NCBI GenBank assembly: GCA_030323885.1
Contig: CM059189.1
Coordinates: 47,623,015-47,687,014, forward strand
Direction of reading: 5' to 3'
Length of the DNA: 64,000 nucleotides
DNA from: Branchipolynoe longqiensis
Lineage: Eukaryota; Annelida; Polychaeta; Phyllodocida; Polynoidae
Numbering within the stretch: the stretch's first letter is position 1; each line of letters opens with the position of its first letter. The notes beneath the pieces were generated by a model, which ran no database searches, was not told where the DNA came from, and worked only from the letters and a program-made list of their open reading frames with translations. Shown here one piece after another: positions 31,616-41,839 of the stretch. The position numbers and the translations under genes were made by a program.

Positions 31616-32905
31616 TAGGGGTGTTGTGTGTGTTGTGTGTGTTGTGTTGTGTGTGTTGTGTGTGTTGTGTGTGTTGTGTTGTGTTGTGTTATGTGTGTTG
31701 TGTGTGTTGTGTGTGTTGTGTGTTGTGTGTGTTGTGTGTGTTGTGTGTGTTGTGTGTGTTGTGTGTGTTGTGTGTGTTGTGTGTGTTGTGTGTGTTGTGT
31801 GTGTTGTGTGTGTTGTGTGTGTTGTGTGTGTTGTGTGTGTTGTGTGTGGTGTGTGTGTTGTGTGTGTTGTGTGTGTTGTGTGTGTTGTGTGTGTTGTGTG
31901 TGTTGTGTGTGTTGTGTGTGTTGTGTGTGTGTGTTGTGTGTGTTGTGTGTGTTGTGTGTTGTGTGTGTCGTGTGTGTCGTGTGTGTCGTGTGTGTCATGT
32001 GTGTCATGTGTGTCGTGTGTGTCGTGTGTGTCATGTGTGTCATGTGTGTCGTGTGTGTCATGTGTGTTGTGTGTGTCATGTGTGTCATGTGTGTTGTGTG
32101 CGTTGTGTGTGTTGTGTGTGTTGTGTGTGATGTGTGTGTTGTGTGTGTTGGGTGTGTTGTGTGTGTTGTGTGTAGTGGGTGTGTTGGGTGTATTGGGTGA
32201 GTTGGAGATATTGGGAATGCTGGGGATGCTTGGATACTAGGATGCTAGGATACTATGATACTGGGGTTGCTGGGGATGCTGGGTGCGTTAGGTGTGTTGG
32301 GGATGCTTGGGATGCTGGGTGTGTTAGGTGTGTTGGTGTGTTGGGGATGCTGGAAGTGTTGAGGGTGTACTGTGTGTTGATGTTGGGGGTGTTATGGTGT
32401 TGGGCATACTAGCCTGTGTTGGGTGTGTTGGGCGTGTTGAAGATGTTGGGTTGGTGTGTTGGGGATGTTGGGGATGTTGGGGAAGCTGGGAATACTTGGG
32501 CTGCTGGGGCTGCTGGGACTGCTGGGGCTGTTGGGATTGCTGGGGCTGTTGGGACTGCTGTGGCTGCTGGAGCTGCTGGAGCTGCTGGGGCTGGTGGGGT
32601 TGCTGGGGCTGGTGGGGTTGCTGGGGCTGGTGGGGCTGTTGGGGCTGTTGGGGCTATTGGGGCTGTTGGGGCTGTTGGGGCTGTTGGGACTGTTGGGATT
32701 GCTGGGGCTGCTGGGGCTGTTGGGACTGTTGGGACTGCTGGGGCTGCTGGGGCTGCTGGGGCTGCTGGGGCTGCTGGGGCTGCTGGGACTGCTGGGGCTG
32801 CTGGGGCTGCTGGGGCTGCTGGGGCTGCTGGGGCTGCTGGGGCTGCTGGGGCTGCTGGGGCTACTGGGGATGCTGGGGATGCTGGGGATGCTGGAACTAC
32901 TTGGA
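31616..32905. repeat. 9-bp minisatellite with progressive unit change
   Basis: 31616-31960 repeats TTGTGTGTG; 31960-32095 uses TCGTGTGTG and TCATGTGTG; 32130-32470 passes through TTGGGTGTG and TTGGGGATG; 32490-32905 is CTGGGGCTG with TTGGGGCTG and CTGGGACTG variants. A 9-bp step is three codons, so all frames stay open and give (VCV)n, (LGL)n and (GCW)n-like peptides. These are artefacts. The GGGG every 9 bp favours G-quadruplexes. Confidence 0.92.
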
Positions 32906-33215
32906 TGCCAGGGAGGCATATGTTTTTTGTTCACTGGCGAAGGACAGGAAGCCGCTGAAGACTTTGAAATGTGCTTGAGCACTGGGATGAGGTGGAAAGA
33001 TGAGGACAATTATGAGGCCGGCGCAATGTGAGGATGAGACGGTAATGGGAGCCGACTTAGACCTAGTAACTGAGAGCGAGAATGTGGTGTGGGTTTACTC
33101 GTCGGAGTGACCAGAGAAGGGAAAGGGAGAGACACAGGAGGAGGGGGAGGGGAGTGAAATACAGATACAGAAAAAGAGGATGATAGGAGAGTGTGTGTGG
33201 AGGGGGAGGGTAGAG
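32906..33215. other. Single-copy flank of the 9-bp array
   Basis: Purine-rich near 33115-33210. The open frame running out of the repeat to 33031 has no recognised domain. Confidence 0.4.
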
Positions 33216-33535
33216 AGTTTGTTTTTTGTTTCATGTCTTAGCAACATCTAATGTCATGTCAGGATGGGTATGACTTGTGACAATGCACACTCATGGATAC
33301 TTTATAGTGCTGCCCCACTGGGAGACCAGGCTGCCAGCACCAAGACCCGCTATCCCACACAGTCACATTATCCCGACACTGTGCTAACCAGTACTTGTCC
33401 TATCCTTTTAATGCAGAGCAGCAGGCTAAGTAGCGACAAGTACCAATATTTTATAAGTCACTGGTTTGACGTGGCTGGGATTCAAACTCCTGACCTTCCA
33501 CACGAGAAGCCTGTGCGCGACCGATAGTCCGGTGG
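33216..33535 (-). mobile_element. SINE-A
   Basis: Tail gtttgttttttgtttcatg, full body, head ending cgcgaccgatagtccgg, with a degraded A box. Confidence 0.88.
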
Positions 33536-33599
33536 GGGGTAGAGAGAGGAGGGAATGAGCAAAAGAGAGAACTGAATACTTCAGTCACACTATTGGTTG

Positions 33600-33959
33600 G
33601 TATGGTATCCTCACTCGCCCCTCCCATTCCTTATTTCTCTCCCAATTGCCACATCCCCATTTTCTTCCCCCTCCCCATCTTTCCCTCGCCCTTCCTCATT
33701 TTTGTCATCCTTCTATTCCTCATCCACCTCCCCTTCATTCCCATCCTTCTTTTCTCCCTCCTCCCCCTTTCCTCTTCTCTTCAATCTTATCTAGACAGTT
33801 CTTTTCATCCTCCTTTTCATCCTCCTTTTTCTCTTCTCCCCTTGCAACTTCTCCTTTCCTTTCAGCCTCCTGCCCTCATTCTCTTCGTTCTACTTTTCTT
33901 CCTCCTCTTCTTCTTCTTCCTCCATTTTCCTTCTTCCTCGTCCTCCTCCTCTTCCCCCT
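33600..33959. repeat. Pyrimidine-rich (CTTCCT)n-like tract
   Basis: Nearly pure C/T with TCATCC, CTCTTC motifs; reappears as 34283-34372 on the other side of a SINE-A, so the SINE inserted into it. Pro/Ser/Phe frames are spurious. Confidence 0.85.
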
Positions 33960-34282
33960 ACCGGGCGCGGTGGCCGAATGTGTAGAGCGCGGTCCTCGTT
34001 TGCGGAAGGTTGGGATTTTGGCTCCTGGTCGAGTCAAACCAATGACTTATCAAATTGATATTTGTTGCTTCCTAGCCTGGCACTTGGCATTATTAGGATA
34101 GGGCAAGGACTGTTTAGCTCAGGATCAGGATAATGTGACTGAGTGGGATATCGTGTCATCGTTCCAGCAGCTTAATTTCCCAGTGGTGCAGCACTATAAA
34201 TTCACCATTAGTGAGTACTGTCACAAGTTGGTACCCATCATGATATGACCTCAGATATTGCCAGGACGTAAAACCAACCAAC
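33960..34282 (+). mobile_element. SINE-A, full length, inside pyrimidine tract
   Basis: ccgggcgcggtggccgaatg head, ttggctcctggtcgagtc B box (decayed), full body, tail gtaaaaccaaccaacc. Confidence 0.9.
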
Positions 34283-34372
34283 CTCTTCCTCCCTCTCTTA
34301 TTCCTCCTCACATCCCCTCCCTCCCTCATCCCTCCTCCCTCCTCCCTCCCCCCTCCCTCTCCCCTCCCCAGT

Positions 34373-34700
34373 CCTCTCACACAACCCAACCACCCAACGC
34401 CAGGAAGTAACCGACACCGCAGATCTCGTCCGTGTCCGGTGTCGCGGCTGCGCGGGCTCTTCGCACGCTGGCCAGTCGCGGTGCTCATCGCGGCGCCGTC
34501 CACTTGACGGCGGAATGCCGGCCGGGTACCAGCGGACCGCCGTGTTGACCCGACCCTTCATTAGCCTTGCTGATGACCGCTGGTACCAGCGTCCAGCTTT
34601 ACGCGCGCCAAACTGATTCGTGAGTGTCGTCTGCTGCTGCACTCGACACTCGTTTATCCCCAACTTTGTTTAGACATGCAGATCGACCCCACACCCCTGT
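34373..34700. other. GC-rich, CpG-containing single-copy island
   Basis: High CpG density at 34410-34620 (gcgcgggc, gcggcgccgtcc) and an inverted pair ggtaccagcgga / gaccgctggtacc (about 34527 and 34575). Frames here lack recognised domains. A promoter-like island is possible. Confidence 0.4.
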
Positions 34701-34702
34701 CC

Positions 34703-34955
34703 TGTGATGCGTGTGTGTACATGTGTGTATGCGTGTATATGAGTGTGTATGTGTGTGGCAGTGTGTATCTGTGCATGCGTGTGTATGTATGTGTGTGTGA
34801 GTGTGCATGAGTGTGTGTATGAGTGTGTATGCATGTGTATGTGTGTATATGTGTGTGCATCTGCATGTGTATATGTCTGTATATGTGTATCTGTGTATGC
34901 CAGTGTGTATGCCAGTGTGTATGTGTATGTATCTGTGTGTGTCGATGGGCATATA
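34703..34955. repeat. (TGTA/TGTG)n repeat
   Basis: Long TG/TATG tract; several frames on both strands are open only because of the repeat. Confidence 0.88.
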
Positions 34956-35141
34956 GTAGTACCTGTTTTCACCCACACCAATGCTGTCCTCATATATCAG
35001 GTGACATTTCATCGGACGGGCAGACTAATGAGACAAAAACAATTTGTACATCGAACAATTGTCCGTACATACCAGGGATTGGTCCACCATAGGAATCGCT
35101 GGAGACATGTGTGTGTGTAGGTGTTGATGTGTTGGCATAGA

Positions 35142-35194
35142 TGTTGGTTTGTTTGTTGTTGTTTTATATCCTAGCAGCATCTAAGGTCATATAA
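35142..35194 (-). mobile_element. SINE-A tail fragment
   Basis: gtttgtttgttgttgtttta...agcatctaaggtcatata; only the 3' end, adjoining a TG tract. Confidence 0.8.
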
Positions 35195-35280
35195 TGTGTG
35201 TGTGTATAGACATTTAGGTAGATCTGTGGTGTGTGTGTGTGTTCAAAGCAGAATTATAATATGTCAGAAATTTGGAATAC

Positions 35281-35637
35281 TTAAAGTTGCATAGTCCGAT
35301 GGTTTTGAGTTTCTGTCATTTTCTGAGATAAATATGTTAGGTTGGTGGTTATAATCTACCTTACTTTAGTTTGAAGTAACTTTTACTTTAAATGGTTAAC
35401 TTTTGAGATATTTGAAGTGCACACATGCAAAATTAATTTAGGCAAGCTTGCCAAAACTCTAACACCATAGGCTTATGCAGTAACAACAGGTTCTATTAAA
35501 TTAACTCAGTATTCCCTTCTGTGTGGCGACAAATGTTTAATAAGTGCAGCAGTATCTAAGTTAGATATGCAGAATCAAATCTAGATAATGTTTTCGTTTT
35601 GAAAATTTGATGTTTTCATCGGACTATGCAGCTTTAA
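35281..35637 (+). mobile_element. MITE-1, complete, near consensus
   Basis: TTAA at 35281-35284 and 35634-35637; perfect-looking ends AGTTGCATAGTCCGATGG and CATCGGACTATGCAGCT. Best copy for the consensus. Word element H starts at its right TTAA. Confidence 0.93.
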
Positions 35638-35815
35638 TGGAGCAGTCACACTACGACGACAAGGGGGTGACGACAGCCCAGCGACTTGGATTTTGTGAAA
35701 ACCCGACGACATATGCAAATTCGGGCCAAGTTGGACGACAATCGGACGACAATCGGACGACAGCCTGACGACATCGGGATGACAGACGGGACGACAGCGG
35801 GACGACAGTGTCTGT
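35635..35815 (+). mobile_element. Word element H, left part (word GGACGACA)
   Basis: taaTGGAGCAGTCACACTACG followed by many copies of GGACGACA/CGACGACA (for example atcggacgacaatcggacga, gacgggacgacagcgggacg). The left end matches element A's right end. No inverted right end is found; the element is truncated at about 35815 by TG repeats. Confidence 0.7.
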
Positions 35816-35838
35816 GTGTGTGTATTTGTGCAGTTTCC

Positions 35839-35944
35839 ATGAGAAATATGAAGAATGGGACGGTGCAAACATGTAGACTGCTTCCTAACAGGTCCACCGC
35901 ATAAACCTACATGTTTGCACCGTCCCATTCTTCATATTTCTCAT
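35839..35944. repeat. Perfect 37-bp inverted repeat, 32-bp loop
   Basis: Arms 35839-35875 and 35908-35944 are exact reverse complements (core gaatgggacggtgcaaacat). The right arm is the last coding part of the DIRS-like fragment, so the left arm is a fresh inverted duplication of its end. It would form a stable cruciform or hairpin RNA. Confidence 0.92.
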
Positions 35945-36420
35945 CTTTGCCCGGTTTATCTTGGATGACTACATCGGTGCTGAGCCAGGCTGCGACCAAC
36001 CAGATTTCTCTGGCACACGTGCAGATTATGGGGTTTCGGCCGGCTCCAGTACTCAGTACCTGTTGTGAGGTGGTATTGTCAGTGTTTATCTTGATGGTAT
36101 ATATGCATGCATCCTGTGGCGCCAAGTTCTTGAGTGCCACCATAAGGTTCAGGGCCTCAAGCTGTGCAATGTTGTGTTGTCGCGCGATGAGGGTGTGGGA
36201 GTACCTCGCAGTGGAGAAGTGTTTGGAGTGAGTGGGCTCCTCCAGCTTGTAGCGAGAAGTCACACTCTATGGTCGAGTTGGCTAGCTCCTTTGGTCGTAG
36301 TAGGACGATGCCATTGGACTTAGTTTTGGATATGGTTGACGTTTTATGCATCGGCTTGGTGATTAATTGTGGATGAGATTGGTGGCCGGTTTGCAGTGTA
36401 GTCGATCGGCCATCCAAACT
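35907..36420 (-). mobile_element. DIRS/Ngaro-like retrotransposon fragment (RNase H region)
   Basis: Minus-strand frame 36263-35907 (118 residues) contains ARQHNIAQLEALNLMVALK, INTDNTTSQQVL, STGAGRN, ARE(I)W and VVIQDKPGKDE. This layout (HNI..LE..N...AL, then TDN, then ..GR..., then an H.PG-like motif) matches the RNase H-like domain of tyrosine-recombinase retrotransposons and relatives. Here the usual H of HxPG is changed to D. An overlapping upstream frame (36417-36157) is shifted, so the copy is broken. No reverse transcriptase or recombinase part is present. Confidence 0.6.
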
Positions 36421-36788
36421 CCAGAAAGTCTGCTAATTGTTTGGCGCGATAGTCTATGAGAAGACGTCTCCAAACCTTTATGCTAAAGCCTGACGTATAT
36501 ATGAATGTGAAAGATGTGTGATGATGGCGATGCTGATGATGATGTGTATTTATTTGTTCATAGCAATTTCATATTGATGTGTATTCATACTTACCTATCT
36601 CATGTATAATATAATTGTATGTGTTTACATGTGAAACACCAACCAGCAGCCGGGCTGATCAAACCCACCACAAGGTGGCACTGCGAAATTTACATTACCA
36701 TGGGAGAGATAGGGAGTGAGCCGTCTTAGTATTATAGGGTCTTTGACTAGGTCACGTTCTCAATGATTTCCGTCCCTTCCCCTCTTAT
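36421..36788. other. Single-copy sequence
   Basis: No recognised repeat or gene. (GATGAT)n near 36525-36545. Confidence 0.35.
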
Positions 36789-36938
36789 AGTTGGTTGGTT
36801 GCTGGAGTTTTATATCCTGTCAACATCTAAGGTCATATCAGGATGAGTACCGACTTGTGACATTGCGCACTCGTGGCGACTTTATAGTGCTGCCCCACTG
36901 AAATATCAGGTAAGACCAGGACGTAAAACAACAACACA
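36789..36938 (-). mobile_element. SINE-A, 3' part
   Basis: ttggttggttgctggagttt to ctgccccactgaaatatcagg, followed by a forward tail scrap accaggacgtaaaacaac. Confidence 0.82.
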
Positions 36939-37192
36939 CACTGATGCACTAATTAAACATTATCTGTAGTTTGGCGCGCATGTCCTGCACAACCATGCTC
37001 GAAAATGGGTAAGCAAACCCCATATCCAGAATTTTGTTGTGCACATAAAAATTAATTAGGCCTATTTCACCATCGACCCTAGTATGGCCAGGAAACTGAC
37101 TAGTGGATGGGTGATCACCTAACATTGGTATTCAGAAATGGCATATTGGTAGCAGCCGACATTTAAAAGTGCCGATCGCATGGTGTGTAGCT

Positions 37193-37916
37193 AAACCGGC
37201 ATAGTCCGATAAAAGCATAAAATTGTCAAAACCAAAACAATTATCTAGAATTGATCCTACATATCTAACTTAGAAGTTAGATACCGAGGCACTTATTAAA
37301 CATTTGTGGCCACAAAGTCATTGAAGGGAATATCAGTCAATTTACTAGAACCTGTTACTGCAGAAGCCTATGGTGTCAGAGTTTCGGGATGCTTGCCAAA
37401 ATTAATTTGGTATGTTTGCACCGCAAACATCTCAAGAGTTAGGCCATTTAAAATAAAACTTACTTCAAACTAAAATAAGATAGGTACTTTTGGGGGGGGG
37501 GGGGGGGGGGTCTACGATGGCTTATTTACCCTCTCCATAGCGAATAAGTCATATCACGTCTTGTTTTCATCGCTGAACAGTAATAGTCTCAACTTGGTAG
37601 TTGATTGCCATCGGGTTTTCTTTTTCCTTTTTTGTTGTTGTACATTAGTTGATTAAGCAGGGGAAATTTCAATCGCGGACAATTGGTCTTCCTCATTCCA
37701 CTGTTCCATGCCCTATCCTAATAATGCCGAGTGACAAGTATAGATTTTTAAGTCATTGGTTTGACTCGATCAGGGTTCGAACCCATAGGTTCGTATCCCA
37801 TGGGAGATGGACGCTCAACTCATTCGGCCATCCCGTCTTGTCATCATAACGATCAACCTACTATATTTATCTCAGAAAATGACAAACTCAAAACCATCAG
37901 ACCATGTAACTTTAAC
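37193..37916 (-). mobile_element. MITE-1, split by poly-G and a SINE-A
   Basis: Left piece taaaccGGCATAGTCCGATA...to about 37478; poly-G at 37493-37510; SINE-A at 37655-37842; right piece cgatcaacctactatattta...ATCAGACCATGTAACTTTAA to 37915. Confidence 0.8.
37655..37842 (-). mobile_element. SINE-A, tail II variant
   Basis: agttgattaagcaggggaaa, caattggtcttcctcattcc, then body scrap ctatcctaataatgccgag and head ending cattcggccatcccgtc. Confidence 0.82.
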
Positions 37917-38265
37917 GTTGCATAGTCCGATGCTTTTGAGTCTTTGCTATTTTCTGAGATAAATGTATTATACTAATTGTTATAATCTACTTTACTTTAG
38001 TTTGAAGTAACTTTAATTTTAAATGGCTAAGTTTGGAGATATTTGAAGTCAAAACATGCCAAAATAATGTTGGCAAGCATGCCAAAACTCTGATACCATA
38101 GACTTCAGTAGTAACGGTTTCTATTAATTGACTTATTATGCCCTTCTATGCAGCAACACATGCTTAATAAGTGTGCCAGTGTTTAAGTTGAATATGTAGA
38201 ATCAAATCTAGATAAGTGTTTTGGTTTTGAAAATTTGATGTTTTCATGGGACTCTGCAACTTTAA
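37912..38265 (+). mobile_element. MITE-1, complete, shares its TTAA with the previous copy
   Basis: TTAA 37912-37915 is both the right flank of the 37193 copy and the left flank of this one. Left end CGTTGCATAGTCCGATGC, right end CATGGGACTCTGCAACT, TTAA 38262-38265. Confidence 0.9.
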
Positions 38266-38405
38266 GTAATCGACGAGACTGCTCTGACAGTGTCCTCAGT
38301 TGGGGTAAGCCACCACGCCCCACCATTTGATTACTATCATATCTAAGATCGCCGTGACCCAGTTTCATCCCATGTATGCTGCTCCAACAATGACGCAGGT
38401 TTTGG

Positions 38406-38422
38406 CCGCCAGAGGGCAGTAG
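38406..38422 (+). promoter_or_regulatory. CTCF-like motif, forward
   Basis: CCGCCAGAGGGCAGTAG fits the extended CTCF consensus (CC.CNAGRGGGCR). It lies in single-copy DNA between MITE-1 and a SINE-A. Motif evidence only. Confidence 0.4.
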
Positions 38423-38500
38423 GGCAGGCCGAGCTCTGCAGATTCACCAGCGTTAAAACGATGCGCATTTGCCTGCCAAGGTCAGGAGCAATATGACAGG

Positions 38501-38730
38501 TTGGTAGTTGGAGTTTTACATCCTGGCAACATCTATGGTCAGGATGGGTACTGACTTGTGACAGTGCGCGCTCATGGCAACTTTATAGTGCTGCCCCACT
38601 GGGAGACCAGGCCGCCAGCACATGGGACTCATATCCCACCGAGTCACATTGTCCTGACACTGATCCAACCAGTTCTTGCCCTATGCTAATAATGTCAAGC
38701 GCTTGGCTAGGAAGCTACAAGTGTCAATTT
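38501..38730 (-). mobile_element. SINE-A, 3' part, split by word element C
   Basis: ggttggtagttggagtttta through gctaggaagctacaagtgtc, aattt; the copy resumes at 39323 with gtcattggtttgacttgacc. Confidence 0.9.
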
Positions 38731-39322
38731 CTAAAGGCCCAGTCAGACCTTACCGTACTGAGTACCGGACACCACAGGACAAAGAATTGTCTAGTTCGGT
38801 GGTGTCCGGTGTCGAACTGTTGCAAAGGCCGCCAGACGAAACGGACGCTAAACGGATGCTAAACGGACGCTAAACAGACATTAACGAATAGATAAACGGA
38901 CGTCAAACGGATGTCAAACGGACGTCAAATGGACGGACCGGACACCAAACGGACACCAAACGGACACCTACCAGACACCTACCAGACTATTCATGGACGC
39001 GCCAAAAACTGATGGACCAAATTCCCGCAGCACCATCAAAGGATACAAAACGGACACATAACGGATGAGTAACGGACATGAAACGAACAAAACGGACAAA
39101 ACGGACGTAAACTGGACACCAACCATACACCTATGTCCGGCGGTGTCCGGTACAAGTTTTGAACATGTTCAAAACTTGTACCGGACACCGCCGGACACCA
39201 CCGGAGATAGAACGGACACGCCAGATGGGTACCATATATAAACCGTACATTACCATACTTCACTGGACATTGTCCGGTTTCTGTCCGGTTCCTCAATCCG
39301 GTGAGGTCTGACTGGGGCTTAA
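38731..39322. mobile_element. Word element C (word CGGAC/ACGGAC), inserted in SINE-A
   Basis: taa at 38732-38734 and 39320-39322 duplicates the TAA of the SINE sequence 'tttttaagtcattgg'. Ends: AGGCCCAGTCAGACCTTACC and, inverted, AGCCCCAGTCAGACCTCACC. The interior carries dozens of ACGGAC/CGGACACC words, all in one sense in the left part and in the other sense (GTCCGGT) at the right end. A nested palindrome (ccgg..gtgtccggtacaag / cttgtaccggacaccgccgg) lies at 39137-39197. No ORF. Confidence 0.92.
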
Positions 39323-39424
39323 GTCATTGGTTTGACTTGACCAGGGTTTGAACTGGTGGATTCAAATCCCACGATCTACCAAAATGGGAGATGGACGCTC
39401 ACCTCATTCGGCCATCCTATCTGG
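39323..39424 (-). mobile_element. SINE-A head half, continuation of the 38501 copy
   Basis: gtcattggtttgacttgacc, aatcccacgatctaccaaaa, cattcggccatcctatctgg. Confidence 0.88.
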
Positions 39425-39659
39425 TCAGGGGCAATATGACTCAGTATCTGTGAACATATTTGATGACTGGCATCTATTAATAGATCTGTGGGTTGGTGTG
39501 GAGGAGGAGGGATGTGTGGACTTAAACTTATTCGGCAGTTCTATATGCTCCCTCGTTTGAAAAGAAGCAAAAACTTCCCCTCCCATACACACATCTAGTT
39601 CACATATATCTATAATTTATATATATGCATAGCTTCTCGGTGTGGACACTGCCGGAGTT

Positions 39660-39895
39660 CAGTCATATCACACACACTCACACATACTCACACACACACT
39701 CGCACACTCGCACATATACATATAATCACACTCACACACATACTCACACTGACACATGTACATACACATCCTCACACATATATACTCATTCACACACTCA
39801 CATACTCACATGTATATTCACTCACACACATAAACACACATACACTCACACACTCACACACTCACATACACACACACTCACACACACACTCACAC
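39660..39895. repeat. (CACTCACA)n / (CACATA)n repeat
   Basis: CA-rich repeat, about 235 bp, directly 5' of a SINE-A head. The His/Thr frame is spurious. Confidence 0.9.
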
Positions 39896-39897
39896 GC

Positions 39898-40145
39898 AGC
39901 CGTGATGACCGAATCGGTAGAGCGCAGACTCCCCATACGGAAGGTCGGAAGTTCGATTCCAGATCGAGTCAAACCAATGACTTACAAAAGTGATCATTGG
40001 TGCTACCTAGCCTGGCGTTCGGCATTAATAGGATAGGACAAGGAGTGGTTAGCTCAATGTCAGGATAATGTGACAGTGTGCGATATTGGGTCATGGTGCT
40101 GGCGGTCTGGTATCCCACTAGTCCCAGTGTGGCAGGACTATAAAG
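39898..40145 (+). mobile_element. SINE-A, tail-truncated
   Basis: gccgtgatgaccgaatcggtagagcgcag, gttcgattccagatcgagtc, body to tggcaggactataaag, then poly-G. Confidence 0.88.
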
Positions 40146-40223
40146 GGGGGGGGGGGGAGGAACTCCAGAGCTTATTACATGCGATAATGGGATTATCACT
40201 ATCCATATATTATTTTATAGTAC

Positions 40224-40225
<2 letters not shown>

Positions 40226-40272
<47 letters not shown>
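40226..40272. repeat. (TA)n microsatellite
   Basis: About 22 TA units. Confidence 0.95.
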
Positions 40273-40275
<3 letters not shown>

Positions 40276-41342
40276 TAACCAGCACTATACCAGGTGATAT
40301 TTATTATATACAGTAATACTAATAGTGAGTAGTAGTACCTTAGGCTTTACTTCTCCCATGACCCATGTCACCAGTGAACCCTTACCATGTGCAGAAAATT
40401 GTTCAATGTACAAACTGTTTTGGTGTCTAATTTTACTGTCCGTTCGATGACAGGACACCTGCCATGTTGGGACAACATTTGTTTGGATGCAGCGCTGTCC
40501 TTTAAAAACATGTACTTCTATATCCATATACTCAAATATAAAACTGTTCAGGCTCTATGTTATGTGAGTCACAAATTAAATGCATCATGTGGTACTAATA
40601 ATTCAGCCCCAGAATTCCCCCCCCTAAAGAATAGATTACATCATCGTTCCAGTGGTGCGGTGCATTGTGGGATGCGTCAGAGCAAAACAAACCCGCGAGA
40701 AGCACATGGCACATGCTAATACACTGGGTGCAGCTATGAAATGTGCTAGTTTCAGCTCATCTCAGCTCTTTTTTTAAACATAGAATACCAACTAAATAAT
40801 ATATATATAATAAATTAAGATATTAATCTTTTATCCAGCATTGCATTTACATCAATATAATCAGCACATCTTATGTCATGTGCATTTAGATTTAGACAAA
40901 TCTGGGCACTCAAACCAGTGTTAGAGCATAGCCATAGCCAGTTTTACTTATTTTATTAGTGTTTTTATTTATATCCTATGGTAATGACATATGTAGAACT
41001 AGAAAATTAGTAGGGTTAATCAGATATTGGTTATATATTTCTCTGAAACAAGTGTATGTTCATACATTTGGCATTTTAATATTTAGAACAAGAATTAATA
41101 ATGGTGATGTGGATATCGCTGATTGTTTTGTGTGGAATTGTATGTTTCTTAGCTCAAAATGTTTAACTATGGCTAGTTTTGTCTTAGCTATGTTCATCAG
41201 ATTGCTGTGTATTTCTATTCATTTTCAATAAAATGGAAGTTTTTCCCTACGCATATCGACAAACTCAATGGCCATTCGCAGTTGCTTTGCTGCCAACGCC
41301 ATTTTCAGCGCATGCGCAGTCGGAACCGTGATCCCGTCTATA
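40273..41342. other. 1.07-kb single-copy, AT-rich sequence
   Basis: The longest stretch without a repeat I recognise. Two plus-strand frames (40387-40719, 110 residues; 40959-41231, 90 residues) have no known motif; the second ends just upstream of an AATAAA at 41226. It could be intron or 3' UTR. I do not assign a gene. Confidence 0.35.
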
Positions 41343-41397
41343 GTTTGGTTAGTTGTTGGAGTTTTACGTCCTGGCAACATCTAAGGTCATATCTAAA
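41343..41397 (-). mobile_element. SINE-A tail fragment
   Basis: ggttagttgttggagtttta, cgtcctggcaacatctaagg, then breaks after tcatatct; a second short 5'-truncated copy. Confidence 0.85.
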
Positions 41398-41834
41398 GAA
41401 TAATCTGCGCTTGTCCTCGAGATTCTTAAAGCGAACTTATAACAAACACTCCGTTTTACCACAAAATAACCCCACTCTTTAATTATAATTATGTTACGCT
41501 TGAATGATCTCGTAAAGAACAAGCAGTTCCCATATGAAATGGCCATATTTATTTGGTAATCATTTCATATTTATAACACTATCGCCATGGATGGGTGGGT
41601 AAGAAGGATATGGCTCTTCTTTGTGTGTTTAGCGGGGCGGGGGGGGGGGGACTGGTTGAGGGGGGAAGCTCAAAAAAGGTTATTGATTTTCTATGTGGGC
41701 CGGTCTCGCGTTTCATGTCACGTGGTCGGCCACCATCTCACTTGACTGTGTGACCTCTAGCCCGGCCCAAAGGTCACCCACACAGCTCCTTATATCAACA
41801 CACAGCGCAGCAACCCAAATAAGGTGAACCTCGG
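41398..41834. other. Single-copy sequence with a G-run
   Basis: Poly-G at 41639-41650; otherwise nothing recognised. Confidence 0.35.
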
Positions 41835-41839
41835 CTGCG

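Noticed and set aside
31554..33031. Overlapping ORFs of 157-228 residues (Cys/Val, Leu/Gly or Gly/Cys/Trp rich)
   Set aside because: A 9-bp repeat keeps every frame open. No start context, domain or codon bias favours one frame.
33960..34030. tRNA-Ser/Leu gene
   Set aside because: A and B boxes are present but the head is followed by the SINE-A body and does not fold as a tRNA; the same applies to all other SINE-A heads.
40387..41231. Two ORFs of 110 and 90 residues as host exons
   Set aside because: No domain, no splice pattern and AT-driven composition. Kept only as an unassigned single-copy region.
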